The notes beneath the pieces were generated by a model. It was not told the origin of the DNA. It saw only the letters and a list, made by a program, of their open reading frames with translations, and did not search any database. Shown in pieces: positions 1 through 8,487 of a DNA stretch of 64,000 nucleotides. The translations under genes were made by a program, and so were the position numbers. The stretch's first letter is position 1. Each line of letters starts with the position of its first letter. Source of the DNA: JADLGL01 sp050184415. GTDB lineage: Bacteria > Pseudomonadota > Alphaproteobacteria > Rhizobiales > Kaistiaceae. Location: NCBI GenBank assembly GCA_050184415.1, contig JBFXAJ010000008.1:1-64000 (forward strand), read 5' to 3'.

Positions 1-261
1 CCCAGAGGGCGCTCCCCGAACAGCGGACAAGGACGGGCGGATGAAATCCATCGCGCTAAGCCAGATCGCGGCGATTACTTTTACAAGCGGGGGTTGGGCC
101 GCGGACATCGGACGGTCGTTTGCGACGACCGAAATGGGAGCACGGCAGAGCCTGCCCGTAGCTTCCCGGAAAACCTCTCTGTCTGCTATGGTCAACGCCG
201 TTACGCTCAATTGGAGAGTGTTGGGTTAGGGGCGCCGTTCACGGCTTTCGTCGAGGTATCG

Positions 262-2145
262 ATGCTTTCGCAGCTGCGCAGCCGCACGGGCGGTCTCATC
301 GCCCAGGTCCTGATGGGGCTCCTGATCCTGAGCTTTGCTGTCTGGGGCGTCTCCGGCATCTTCACCGGCTTCAATGCCGACACGGTGGCCAAGGTGGGCC
401 CGGGCGAGATCGACTCGAACGAGTTCGCGATCGCCTATTCGGACCAGGTCCGGCAGTTTTCGCAACAGTTCGGCCAGGTGATCACGCCCGAGCTGTCGCG
501 GCAGCTCGGCCTTTCCGATCGGGTGATGGCCGGGCTGATCCAGGAAGAGCTGATCAAGGTGCAGGCCGATGAGTTCGGCATAGGGATTTCTCACGCCAAG
601 GTGAGCGAGATGATCCGCACTATCCCTTCTCTGCAGGGGGCATCCGGCTTCGACCGCAATCGGCTCGAGACGCTCCTCTACCAGAACAACTGGACCGAGC
701 CGCAGTTCGTGGACATCGTCCGCCAATCCCAGATCAGGGGCCAGATCGAGGGCGGGGTGGCCGGCGGTATCAAGGTGCCGGCGGTGGTGGGCCGCTCGAT
801 GCAGCAGCTGCTCGGAGAGACAAGGTCGATCAGCTATCTCGTGCTGACGCCCGAGTTGGCCGGCGAGATTGCAGCGCCGAGCGACGAGGAACTGACTGCC
901 TTCATGAACGAGACGCGGGCTCGTTGGCGGACGCCGGAGTATCGCGGCCTGGCGGTTCTTTCCGCGCGGGTCTCCGATCTTGCCGACCCGGCCGCCGTGG
1001 CGGCCGAGGATGTACGGGCCGAGTATGACCGCCAGACCCCGCGCTTCATCGAGCCCGAGAAGCGGCAGGTCGCGCAAATCCTCTATCAGGACCAGGCCTC
1101 GGCCGACGCCGCCCTTGCCCGCATCGCGGCCGGCGAGACCTTCGACGCGGTCTACGCCAGTCCGGGTCCGAATGGCGCGGCGACCACGCTCGGACTGGTC
1201 ACGCGCTCGGCCCTTCTCGACCCGGCGATCGCCGAGGCCGCCTTCGCGCTCGACGCCGGCGCGGTCAGTCCGGTGGTCGACGGCCGGTTCGGCTATGCGC
1301 TTGTTCGTGTCGCCCAGATCGCGCCGGAGGTGGTGACCCCGTTCGAAAATGTGGAAGCGACCATCCGTGACGAGATCGCCGCCTCGCGGGCGCGCGACAC
1401 CGCGCTCGATTTCTACGAGTCGATCGAGGATGCCCGCGCCGGCGGCCAGACCTTTGCCGAGATCGGCGAAACGCTGGGCCTGCCGGTAGCGGCGGTTCCA
1501 GCCGTCAGCCGGGCCGGCGGCGCCCCGGACGGGAGCCCGATCGAAGGGCTGCCCGAACAGACCGCCCTCCTCGCCGGCGCCTTCGAGAGCGATGTCGGGT
1601 TGGAGAACGACCCGCTCAGCACCGAGGACGGCGGCTATCTCTGGTACGAGGTCACCGAAGTGGTGGCGGCCCGCGACCAGACGCTCGAGGAGGTGCGCGA
1701 AGCCGTGGCCACCGCCTGGCGCGATCGGGAGGTGTCGGACAAGCTGGTCGAGAGTGCGACCGCCGTTGCCGCCCGCATTCGCGCCGGCGAAACCGTTGAG
1801 ACTCTCGCCACCGAGCTCGGCATCCCGGTGATGACCGCGACCAGTCTCAGCCGCTACGGCGAGGCCACCGGCCTCTCCAACGCCGCGCGCGACGTCGCTT
1901 TCGGGGGTCCGGTCGACCATGTCGCCATCGCGCCCGGCTCGACCGCCGGCACCCAATTGGTGGTCAAGGTCGACGCGGTCTCGGTGCCGCCGCCGGTGAC
2001 GCCGACCGAGGAGGAGATGGCGAGCGTCTCCGAGGAGATCGCCACCGACATCATGCAGCAATACCTCGCTTATCTGCAGACGCAGTACGGGGTGACCGTC
2101 AACAACACGCTGATTCAGACCATCATCAGCTCCGGCCTCTACTAA
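262..2145 (+). CDS. ppiD: PpiD/SurA-type peptidyl-prolyl isomerase, membrane anchored
   Basis: This 627-aa protein begins with a short cytoplasmic stretch and a single membrane segment (about residues 11-33, rich in L, I, F and V). A SurA_N-like chaperone region follows, then a parvulin-type rotamase domain near residues 265-360 (around 'RQVAQILY' and 'ARIAAGETFDAVY'), and a long C-terminal chaperone part. That architecture is PpiD, the inner-membrane periplasmic folding factor. I chose ATG 262 because a GAGG ribosome site sits just upstream and the membrane anchor then lies at the N-terminus; the frame stays open to about 94 but that part looks non-coding. In Hyphomicrobiales this gene commonly precedes trpE, as it does here. 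Family assignment is secure; client proteins are unknown. Confidence 0.9.
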   Translation: MLSQLRSRTGGLIAQVLMGLLILSFAVWGVSGIFTGFNADTVAKVGPGEIDSNEFAIAYSDQVRQFSQQFGQVITPELSRQLGLSDRVMAGLIQEELIKVQADEFGIGISHAKVSEMIRTIPSLQGASGFDRNRLETLLYQNNWTEPQFVDIVRQSQIRGQIEGGVAGGIKVPAVVGRSMQQLLGETRSISYLVLTPELAGEIAAPSDEELTAFMNETRARWRTPEYRGLAVLSARVSDLADPAAVAAEDVRAEYDRQTPRFIEPEKRQVAQILYQDQASADAALARIAAGETFDAVYASPGPNGAATTLGLVTRSALLDPAIAEAAFALDAGAVSPVVDGRFGYALVRVAQIAPEVVTPFENVEATIRDEIAASRARDTALDFYESIEDARAGGQTFAEIGETLGLPVAAVPAVSRAGGAPDGSPIEGLPEQTALLAGAFESDVGLENDPLSTEDGGYLWYEVTEVVAARDQTLEEVREAVATAWRDREVSDKLVESATAVAARIRAGETVETLATELGIPVMTATSLSRYGEATGLSNAARDVAFGGPVDHVAIAPGSTAGTQLVVKVDAVSVPPPVTPTEEEMASVSEEIATDIMQQYLAYLQTQYGVTVNNTLIQTIISSGLY

Positions 2146-2165
2146 GCCGGCACGACCCGTCGACC

Positions 2166-2249
2166 ATGCTGATCGAACCCCCGCTCGACCAATTTTCGCG
2201 CACCTACGACCGGGGCAAGGCGCAGGTGGTGTGGACGCGGCTGGTGGCC
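2166..2249 (+). pseudogene. trpE: trpE 5' fragment (anthranilate synthase component I), truncated
   Basis: Starting 20 bases after ppiD, the first 28 codons read like the N-terminus of alphaproteobacterial TrpE ('MLIEPPLDQF', then 'QVVWTRLVA'). TrpE normally continues for about 500 residues with a DLETPVSA-like segment, but here the similarity ends at 'LVA'. The frame then runs through unrelated sequence ('EARPDRVREL') to a stop at 2367-2369. The break coincides with IS66-type terminal repeats at 2301-2344, so an insertion followed by deletion or rearrangement is the likely cause. If no intact copy exists elsewhere the strain would need tryptophan. The family call rests on recall of the conserved N-terminus. 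Confidence 0.7.
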
Positions 2250-2300
2250 GAAGCGAGACCAGATCGCGTCCGCGAGCTCCTAAACAAGCGTGCATTCCCT

Positions 2301-2344
2301 GGACGCTTACGCTGCTTCGCTGCTCCCCTGCCTCGTAAGCGTCC
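2301..2344. repeat. Back-to-back IS66-type terminal repeats
   Basis: GGACGCTTAC (2301-2310) and GTAAGCGTCC (2335-2344) are a perfect 10-bp inverted pair separated by 24 bases. GTAAGCG is the usual tip of IS66-family elements, so the left copy reads as the right end of one element and the right copy as the left end of another. The 8-base flanks of the right-hand element (2327-2334 and 2711-2718) do not match, so no target duplication survives. Confidence 0.6.
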
Positions 2345-2710
2345 ATTTCTGACACGTGGTGTCAGTTGAGCGCGGTCGATGGACGCCAGTTCCAAGGCGG
2401 AAGGTCGTCGCGGCGGCTCATGAGATGGCCATCGGACAGGCGCTCGAGCACATCTTGAGATAGGCGAAGGGCTCAACGTCGTTGAGCTTGGCCGTGGTGA
2501 TGAGCGAGTAGACCGTTGCCCAGCGACCGGCGCCACCGTCGGAACTGTTCAGAAAGCCCACGACCGCGAGCGCCTGCGCGATCGCCAAGACTCGCCCCGC
2601 CAACGCCATGCCTAGTCTTGTTGATCGGGAACCCTCGATTGCGCACCGCGACGCGAACTGACGTACCTCTTGGACGACGCAGTCCTTTCGTCCTCAGTCA
2701 AACGCTTACC
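2335..2710 (-). mobile_element. Internally deleted IS66-family element with tnpC 3' remnant
   Basis: The segment is bounded by GTAAGCGT at 2335 and ACGCTTAC ending at 2710, matching IS66 terminal tips in inverted orientation. On the minus strand the 3' end of an IS66 transposase is readable: 'GRWATVYSLITTAKLNDVEP' and then, after a one-base deletion near 2450, 'DVLERLSDGHLMSRRDDL' and the typical tail 'PWNWRPSTALN' with stop at 2362-2364. Most of the roughly 500-codon transposase is missing. At 376 bp it is a non-autonomous relic that could at most be moved in trans. Confidence 0.75.
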
Positions 2711-2780
2711 TTAAAGTCGCAAAGATTTTACCGTATCGGGCCGTGAAAGACCCACAGTTGCGGCGTTGGTGACCGTCCGA

Positions 2781-2797
2781 GGGCCCGCAACGGGCCC
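2781..2797. other. Hairpin upstream of the Yahoo-protein gene
   Basis: GGGCCCG and CGGGCCC form a perfect 7-bp stem around a CAA loop, ending about 14 bases before the GGGAGG ribosome site of the gene at 2824. It may be an attenuating or mRNA-stabilising leader hairpin. There is no U-tract, so a Rho-independent terminator is unlikely. Confidence 0.4.
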
Positions 2798-2823
2798 CGC
2801 AAATGCTCACGGGAGGTTTCCTC

Positions 2824-3210
2824 ATGATCCGTTTTGCCCCATCGGCCGTAGCCGGAGCCCTGCTCGCATTCTCCACCATCGGCGCCTTTGCCGCCGCCCC
2901 GGTCGGCACTGCTACGACGCCGCTTGGGAACATCTATGTCAATGAAGCCGGCATGACCCTCTACACCTTCGACAACGACACCGCCGGGGTCAGCAATTGC
3001 AACGGCGACTGCGCAACCAACTGGCCGCCGCTCATGGCTCCCGCCGGCTCGGTCGCCGAAGGCGATTGGACCATCATCAACCGCGCCGACGGGTCCCCGA
3101 TGTGGGCCTATGAAGGCAAGCCGGTCTATCTCTGGGTGAACGACACCGCCCCCGGCCAGACCACTGGCGACGGCCGCGGCGGCGTTTGGCACGTCATCAT
3201 CGCCGACTAG
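2824..3210 (+). CDS. Secreted Yahoo-repeat (Lipoprotein_15, PF03640) protein
   Basis: This 128-aa protein has a cleavable signal peptide (about residues 1-22, ending AFAAA). The mature part has the two repeat units of the PF03640 family: 'GMTLYTFDNDTAGVSNCNGD', then 'NWPPLMAP', and later 'AYEGKPVYLWVNDTAPGQTT'. Two cysteines in the first repeat (C-N-G-D-C) could form a disulfide. There is no lipobox cysteine, so it is probably free in the periplasm or secreted. ATG 2824 has a strong GGGAGG site 8 bases upstream and is preferred over 2803. The function of the family is unknown. It stands alone between the IS66 relic and a hypothetical gene. Confidence 0.85.
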   Translation: MIRFAPSAVAGALLAFSTIGAFAAAPVGTATTPLGNIYVNEAGMTLYTFDNDTAGVSNCNGDCATNWPPLMAPAGSVAEGDWTIINRADGSPMWAYEGKPVYLWVNDTAPGQTTGDGRGGVWHVIIAD

Positions 3211-3581
3211 ACTCGTCGAGCCTTAGATCGATCGCAAGCGATGGCGGCGCCCCTCTGGCGCCGTTATCCGTCAAAGCCGCGGTCGGGAACGCGAGCGCCA
3301 AGAGGCCGACTGCTTCTTAGCCCGGCCCAGACGACCGAACACGTATCCTTCGTGTCTGAGCGGACCGCCGCTACGGCTTACGACGTGCGGCCGGTGCCCA
3401 AAGTAATCGCCTGGCCCCGGGCACCCGGGCGGCGTGCTCGCTTCTCCTCGGTGTCTCCATATCAGACCCGCCCCTATGGGGCTGGTGGTCCCCGGAAATC
3501 ATTGACTCATTGTTGGTGGCGGCGGAGTATCCTGCATGGGCTGAGGGGCCTGTCTATCGTGACTTCGCCAAGGAGGCGGTC
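3211..3581. other. Intergenic region with weak promoter candidate
   Basis: No gene is supported in these 371 bases; an open frame from 3241 has no ribosome site, no recognisable product and runs into the next gene. A possible promoter for the gene at 3582 is TTGACT near 3502-3507 with a weak, AT-poor -10 about 17 bases later. AAGGAGG at 3570 is that gene's ribosome site. Confidence 0.4.
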
Positions 3582-4028
3582 ATGGAGTACCAGACCCTCG
3601 ACAAGCTAAGGCAGGTCGCCGAGCTCCACCCTGATGTTCCTGCCGAGATCGGCATGTCGAAGCGGGAGCGTCTCCAGCGCTGGGCAGACCTCTTGAGTCG
3701 TACCCCGACGCAGCAGCTGAGCACGCTTGAAGGCACCGAGTATTTGGAAGGCAACAAGCAGGCTGAGATGCGCCGTGACAACTCCCCTTTCTCCGTGGCA
3801 TTCGCCGACCCTATCCTCCGCGGAGAGGGTCTCGAGAACGACACCTACGGTGAGGCCAAGCGCTTCTTCGGCTTATCCGATGAGGAGCTGCATCACATCG
3901 TCTGCTATTGCCATTTCGGTAACTCGATGAGGGCCGGCACAGCGGCTGGCCGAGTGAGCGCCATCGTAAACAGCGCAAGCGGGTCGAGAGGCCTCATGAC
4001 GCGGACGTGGCAAGCATTGATCGGCTAG
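3582..4028 (+). CDS. Hypothetical protein, 148 aa, C-terminal conserved-looking block
   Basis: I do not recognise this protein. It starts 'MEYQTLDKLRQVAELHPDVP' after a strong AAGGAGG site at 3570, which decides the start over a further upstream in-frame start at 3510. It is soluble and mostly alpha-helical in composition, with no signal peptide or membrane segment. The segment 'YGEAKRFFGLSDEELHHIVC' followed by 'YCHFGNSMRAGTAAGRV' resembles small conserved hypotheticals found in rhizobia, but no function follows. It is separated from the next gene by 80 bases and is probably monocistronic. Confidence 0.7.
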   Translation: MEYQTLDKLRQVAELHPDVPAEIGMSKRERLQRWADLLSRTPTQQLSTLEGTEYLEGNKQAEMRRDNSPFSVAFADPILRGEGLENDTYGEAKRFFGLSDEELHHIVCYCHFGNSMRAGTAAGRVSAIVNSASGSRGLMTRTWQALIG

Positions 4029-4108
4029 CGGCTGGTTTCGGAGCCGCCCCGCGACCGGCTGGCAGGCCCACACGGTGAGGGGCGCCGACTTCATCATGAG
4101 GAGACGCA

Positions 4109-5320
4109 ATGTCGAAAGCCTCGATCCTGTCCTGCACCTTCGTTCTCTCGCTCGGATTCTCCGCTCCGACCTTGGCTCAACAGAATCAACCGGTTCTGCC
4201 GGCTGGCGAGGGCAGGGAGACCGTGCAGGCCATCTGCACCGGGTGCCATGGCCTCAACCAGATCGTGAATGCCACGGGCTACGCGGAGAGCGAATGGCGG
4301 GCCCTCTTCGGCACCATGATCGACCTGCCGCAGACTGAAGAGGACGCGGTGGCGCAGTATCTCGCCGCAAACTTCCCCCCCAAGAACGATCGGCCGCCGG
4401 TTCTCATGCCGGGCGACGTCGAGGTCCGGATCATCGAATGGATCGCGCCGACGCTCGGTCAGCGGTCGCGCGACTCGGTCGAGGCGCCCGACGGCTCCAT
4501 CTGGTGGACCGGGATGTGGGGCAACCTCGTCGGGCGCCTCGATCCTGCCACGGGCGAGATGAGGGAGTTCCCTCTGCCCGCAGGCGCTGAGCCGCATACC
4601 ATCGTTCCCGACCACGACGGCAACATCTGGTACACGGGAAACGGCAACGCGACGATCGGCCGGCTCGATCCGGCCACCGGCGAGGTAGCCGAGTTCCCGA
4701 CTGAGGCCCGCGATCCTCACTCCGCCGTCTTCCACCCCAACGGGAATCTCTACTTCACCGCCCAGGGGGCAAGGATGATCGGCCGCTTGAACCCCGCGAC
4801 CGGAGACCTCCTGGAAGTGGCGACGGAGGCCAATCCCTACGGGATCACGGTGGATTCGGACGGCACGGTATGGGTCGCTCACAACGGGACCAACAAGATC
4901 GCCGCCGTCGATCCAGACACGCTGGCGATCCGCTATTACGACCTCCCGGATCCGGCCTCGCGGGTTCGCAGGCTCGATATCTCCAGCGACGGCATGGTGT
5001 GGTTCGGCAACGGTCCGCTCGGCCGCATCGGCCGGCTCAATCCCGAGACCGGCGAGGTCACGGAGTGGCCGACGCCCAGCGGACCAAGGTCCGCGCCCTA
5101 CGCGCTCCTGGTGATGAACGACATCGTCTGGTTCAACGAGTCGGGAATGAGGCCAGACGCGCTGGTGCGCTTCGACCCGGCGACCGAAACGTTCCAGAGC
5201 TGGGCCATTCCTTCGGGCGTCGGCATCATCCGCAACATGTGGGAGACCCGCGCCGGCGATCTCTTGATCCACCAGACCAGCTCGAACCGGATCGGACTGG
5301 TCGAGATCGGAAGCGACTGA
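4109..5320 (+). CDS. Secreted Vgb-like beta-propeller with N-terminal haem-binding CxxCH
   Basis: The 403-aa product has a signal peptide (residues 1-24, ending TLAQQ) and then a cytochrome-c-like segment with a CTGCH haem motif at C43-C46-H47. About 280 residues of propeller blades follow, with repeated 'GRLDPATGE', 'IWYTGNGNATIGRLDP' and 'GRLNPETGEVTEWPTP' elements as in virginiamycin B lyase (streptogramin lyase) proteins. Vgb itself is about 300 aa and cytosolic, so the secreted haem-tagged form is more likely a periplasmic redox or sugar-acid-acting protein than a resistance enzyme. GAGGAG before ATG 4109 supports the start. A terminator follows. Confidence 0.85.
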   Translation: MSKASILSCTFVLSLGFSAPTLAQQNQPVLPAGEGRETVQAICTGCHGLNQIVNATGYAESEWRALFGTMIDLPQTEEDAVAQYLAANFPPKNDRPPVLMPGDVEVRIIEWIAPTLGQRSRDSVEAPDGSIWWTGMWGNLVGRLDPATGEMREFPLPAGAEPHTIVPDHDGNIWYTGNGNATIGRLDPATGEVAEFPTEARDPHSAVFHPNGNLYFTAQGARMIGRLNPATGDLLEVATEANPYGITVDSDGTVWVAHNGTNKIAAVDPDTLAIRYYDLPDPASRVRRLDISSDGMVWFGNGPLGRIGRLNPETGEVTEWPTPSGPRSAPYALLVMNDIVWFNESGMRPDALVRFDPATETFQSWAIPSGVGIIRNMWETRAGDLLIHQTSSNRIGLVEIGSD

Positions 5321-5331
5321 CGCACCCTGAG

Positions 5332-5374
5332 TTGGGCCATTGAGGGAGGGAGGGTTCTCTCCCTCCTGGCCCAG
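5332..5374. terminator. Bidirectional hairpin between convergent transcription units
   Basis: TTGGGCCA pairs with TGGCCCA, and inside it GGGAGGGAG pairs with CTCCCTCC, giving a long GC-rich hairpin 12 bases after the stop of the propeller gene and 71 bases beyond the stop of the minus-strand ATPase gene. Its position between convergent genes fits a terminator serving both. It lacks a clear U-run on either strand. Confidence 0.6.
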
Positions 5375-5444
5375 TTCCCGAGTGCGTGCGAGCTCTCGCC
5401 AGTCTGTCGAGCGGCGAAGACCGTCCCTGAGGCGCATGGCTCGC

Positions 5445-6236
5445 TCAGGCCAGCGACCCGTCCACGATGATTTGGAGCGTGCCACGCGAGCATCGCTCGA
5501 CCCGCGCCTCGACGCCATAGACCTTCGCCAAGAGCGGGGCGGTAAGCGTCTCGGCCGGCGTGCCGGAAGCGGCGAGCGATCCTTCCGACAGCACCATGAC
5601 CCGGTCAGCCCAGCGCGCGGCGGTCGTGAGATCGTGGAGGACGACGATCACGATGCGCCCCTCGCGGGCGAGCGATCGGGCGATCGCCATGACCTCCGCC
5701 TGGTGGCGGAGATCGAGCGCGCTGGTGGGCTCGTCGAGGAGGAGCGCCCTGGGCTCGCGCGCGATCACCTGGGCGAGGCCGGCGAGTTGCCGCTGGCCGC
5801 CGGACAGCCGGTCGAGCGGCTCGAGCGCCAGCGCGGCGATGTGGAGCCGGTCGAGCGCAACGGCAGCGACCGCCTCGGGCGCGCGATCGTCGCCGAGCGG
5901 TGAGGCGCGCAACGCGCTGATCACCCCCTCGATTACCGTGAGTCCGACGCCGGCCGGCAGCGCCTGCGGCATGAAGGCGACGTGCCGCGCGCGTTCGCCG
6001 GGCGTCATGCGGAGAAGGTCCAGCCCGCCAAGTCGCACCGTACCGCTCGCCCGTGCGAGGCCGCCAATGGCGCGGAGGAGAGTCGACTTCCCCACCGCGT
6101 TCGGCCCGACCAAGGCCACCAGCTCGCCGGCCTGCAGCGCCGGGAGGCTGATGCCCTCGATCACCGTCCGCCTGCGATAGCCGGCCGAGAGGCGGGTCAC
6201 CTCGAGGCTTGTCGCATCGGGCGGGGCGGCAGTCAC
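5445..6236 (-). CDS. Siderophore ABC transporter, ATP-binding subunit
   Basis: This 263-aa cytoplasmic ATPase powers ferric-siderophore import. It shows a Walker A motif GPNAVGKST (residues 44-52), the LSGGQRQ signature (144-150), Walker B LLLDEPT (165-171) and a switch histidine in 'VVLHDLTTAA'. It matches the FecE/FhuC/FepC size and type. The Walker A has A-V where most relatives have G-S or G-A, which is unusual but keeps the essential GKST. The GTG start at 6236 overlaps the permease stop (GTGA), showing translational coupling; the frame remains open upstream but only as antisense of the permease. It is the last gene of the importer operon. Confidence 0.93.
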   Translation of the reverse strand: MTAAPPDATSLEVTRLSAGYRRRTVIEGISLPALQAGELVALVGPNAVGKSTLLRAIGGLARASGTVRLGGLDLLRMTPGERARHVAFMPQALPAGVGLTVIEGVISALRASPLGDDRAPEAVAAVALDRLHIAALALEPLDRLSGGQRQLAGLAQVIAREPRALLLDEPTSALDLRHQAEVMAIARSLAREGRIVIVVLHDLTTAARWADRVMVLSEGSLAASGTPAETLTAPLLAKVYGVEARVERCSRGTLQIIVDGSLA

Positions 6237-7294
6237 GCCCGGCCCCGCGTGAAGATCAACCAGGCGAAGACGGGCAGGCCGATGAGCGCCGTGATCATGC
6301 CGATGGGCAGGAGGACGCCGGGCAGGACGCTCTTGCTGACGATCGAGGCGCCCGACATCAGCGCGGCGCCGGTGAGCGCGCTGACGGGGAGAAGAAACCG
6401 GTGGTCTTCGCCGACCAGCATGCGGGCAATGTGCGGGGAGACGAGGCCGATGAAGCCGATCGTGCCGACGAAGGCCATCGAGGTGGCGGTGAGGAGGCTG
6501 ACGCGGAAGAGCGAGCCAAAGCGGAGCCGCCCGACATTCACCCCGAAGCTCCTTGCGCGCTCCTCGCCGAGGCGGAGGGCGGTCAGCTTCGCGGAGGCCG
6601 CGAAGGAGAAGGGAAGGACGAGCGCGAGGACGAGCGCGAGAACGGCGAGCTTGTCCCAGGTCGAGCGGGTGAGGCTGCCCATCATCCAGAAGATCACCTG
6701 CTGCAGCGCCTGCGGGCTGGCGACGAACTGCACGAGGGTGAGGAGGGCGTTGAAGGTGAACGAGAGGGCGATGCCGAGAAGGACGACCGTCTCGGCCCCT
6801 GCGCCGCGCAGTCTCGAGGCGGCCTGGAGGAAGAGGATCGAGGCGAAGGCGAAGATGAAAGCGTTGCCAGAGAGGACCCAGTTCTGGGGGATTTGTGGAA
6901 GCCCGAAGCCGAGGATGATGGCGAGCGCGGCGCCGAAGGACGCGGCCGAGGCGATGCCGAGCGTGAACGGGCTGGCGAGGTAGTTGTTGAGCGTGGTCTG
7001 CATCTCTGCGCCCGAAACGGCAAGCGCCGCCCCCACCATCACCGCCATCAGCGCGTAGGGAAGCCGCACCTGCCAGATGATCGTGTGCACCGGACGCGAC
7101 ACCGAGTCGGGCGCGAAGAGGCCGCTGAGCAGCTGCAGGGGGTTGAGGTCGGAGGGGCCGGTCACCACGTCGGCAAGGAACGCGACGACGGCGAGTGTCG
7201 CGAGAGCGCCCGCGAGGAGGGCGCGCCGCCGCACGAGGCGGCGGTAGCCGCTGAGGCCCGTCGCGGCGGTCGCGGAGAGATCGGTCGTTGTCAT
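6233..7294 (-). CDS. FecCD-type siderophore ABC permease
   Basis: The 353-aa protein has about nine to ten hydrophobic segments and the FecCD/BtuC family landmarks: 'RLPYALMAVMVGAALAVSGA' early, 'NYLASPFTLGIASAASFGAA' (typically NPLADPxxLG), and 'GTIGFIGLVSPHIARMLVGE' near residue 280, which contacts the ATPase. A single fused-type permease gene suggests a homodimeric transporter, unlike the FepD/FepG pair. It couples to the ATPase gene by a 4-base overlap and follows the binding-protein gene after 65 bases. The inferred substrate is the ferric catecholate, or its breakdown product, made by the adjacent cluster. Confidence 0.93.
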   Translation of the reverse strand: MTTTDLSATAATGLSGYRRLVRRRALLAGALATLAVVAFLADVVTGPSDLNPLQLLSGLFAPDSVSRPVHTIIWQVRLPYALMAVMVGAALAVSGAEMQTTLNNYLASPFTLGIASAASFGAALAIILGFGLPQIPQNWVLSGNAFIFAFASILFLQAASRLRGAGAETVVLLGIALSFTFNALLTLVQFVASPQALQQVIFWMMGSLTRSTWDKLAVLALVLALVLPFSFAASAKLTALRLGEERARSFGVNVGRLRFGSLFRVSLLTATSMAFVGTIGFIGLVSPHIARMLVGEDHRFLLPVSALTGAALMSGASIVSKSVLPGVLLPIGMITALIGLPVFAWLIFTRGRA

Positions 7295-7359
7295 GTCGGA
7301 GCCGAGGCACCCCGTCCTCGTGTCCCCGACGTCGCGGGAACGGGGGAGGACAAGGCGCT

Positions 7360-8469
7360 CTAGTTCAGTGCGAACCAGTACGTGCCGCGGAGCGGCACGG
7401 CGAGGAAGCGCTCGTTGATCTCGGCAACCGTCTCCGCCGGGTCGAGATCGGCGAAGAGTTCGGGGTGGATGAACTTGGCAAGCGCTTCGATGGCGATGAC
7501 CGAGAGCGGGGTGTCGTTAAAGAGGTGCCACACCGCGTAGACGCGGCCGCTCTTCACCGCGTTCAGATCGGCGATGCCCGGCCGCGCGATCATCCGCGTC
7601 AGCGCCTCGCGCACCGTCGCCTCCTCGTAGTTCGGCCCCATGACAAGGCCGTTGACGCGGGCGAGATGAGCTCCGCCCGTGCCGACATAGATCGGCGGAT
7701 CCTGGCTGATAATGTATTCGAGGCTGAGCTCGCCGCTCACGCCGGGTAGGACGTCCGAGCCGATGTTGTGCCCGCCCGCGAACTCGATGAACGAGCCGAG
7801 CGTGCCCTTGCCCGGGGCGAAGCAGCAGCCCTGGTTGAGGCCGACATGGGACTCCATGAAGACGTCAGGCCGCTCCGGATTGGCGGCGGCGAGCGCCCTC
7901 GAGATCGCGTCGAGATGGCTCTGGTAGAACGCCGCCAGCTCGGCCGCCTGCTCCTCCTGGCCCAGCACCTTCCCGAGGAGTTCAATGCTGGGAACGGTGT
8001 GCGCGATCGGGTCGCGAAAGAAGTCGACGAATACCACCGGGATGCCGGCGGCTTCGATCTGCCGCACCAGCTCGTTGTCCTCGCTGGCCGGGCTGTTCTC
8101 GCCGGCGAAGATAACGACATCCGGTTCCGCAGCGATCGTCTGCTCGATCGAGAATGTGTTTTCCGGCCCTTCGCCCACTATCGTCACGCCGGCGAGTTCG
8201 GGCGACTTCTCAAGGAAGAAGGCATAGGTGCCGGGGTCCTGCCGCTGGTAGTCGTTCGGCCAGCCCACCAGCAGTGAAGCCGGGTCGGGATGGAGGAGCG
8301 CGAGGGTCACGATGAGGCGCCCCTCGCCCAGCACCACCTTGTCGGCGGGGCCGTCGAGGGTCACCTCGCGGCCGAGGATGTCCGTGACGGTGAGGTTCTG
8401 CGCGAACGCACCGACGCTCCACAGGGAAGCCGCCAGCGCGAGGCCGAGGGCGGTCATTCCGATACGCAT
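7360..8469 (-). CDS. Periplasmic ferric-siderophore-binding protein
   Basis: This 369-aa protein starts with a signal peptide ('MRIGMTALGLALAASLWSVG', cut after AFA). It carries a TroA/FepB-like fold: 'VTDILGREVTLDGPADKVV' is the classic entry of class III binding proteins, and 'EQTIAAEPDVVIFAG' follows. It lacks a lipobox cysteine, so it is free in the periplasm. It delivers iron-siderophore to the FecCD permease encoded directly downstream. At 369 aa it is longer than the usual 300-330, with extra sequence around 'FMESHVGLNQGCCFAPGKGT', whose paired cysteines are unusual. The gene follows the esterase gene by 18 bases, making a four-gene operon. Confidence 0.9.
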   Translation of the reverse strand: MRIGMTALGLALAASLWSVGAFAQNLTVTDILGREVTLDGPADKVVLGEGRLIVTLALLHPDPASLLVGWPNDYQRQDPGTYAFFLEKSPELAGVTIVGEGPENTFSIEQTIAAEPDVVIFAGENSPASEDNELVRQIEAAGIPVVFVDFFRDPIAHTVPSIELLGKVLGQEEQAAELAAFYQSHLDAISRALAAANPERPDVFMESHVGLNQGCCFAPGKGTLGSFIEFAGGHNIGSDVLPGVSGELSLEYIISQDPPIYVGTGGAHLARVNGLVMGPNYEEATVREALTRMIARPGIADLNAVKSGRVYAVWHLFNDTPLSVIAIEALAKFIHPELFADLDPAETVAEINERFLAVPLRGTYWFALN

Positions 8470-8487
8470 GAGAAGTCTCCGGGTTTG

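Noticed and set aside
226..2355. 709-codon open frame antisense to ppiD
   Set aside because: It mirrors the codon bias of ppiD in GC-rich DNA, has Arg/His/Asp-rich low-complexity translation and no domain.
2327..2718. Target-site duplication around the deleted IS66 copy
   Set aside because: The 8-base flanks (CCTGCCTC and CTTAAAGT) do not match.
3241..3609. 122-codon frame before the hypothetical gene
   Set aside because: Composition is Arg/Ser/Pro-rich, it overlaps the better supported gene at 3582 and lacks a ribosome site.
4094..5518. 474-codon antisense frame over the propeller gene
   Set aside because: Shadow of the real gene; no ribosome site, and the translation has no recognisable motif.
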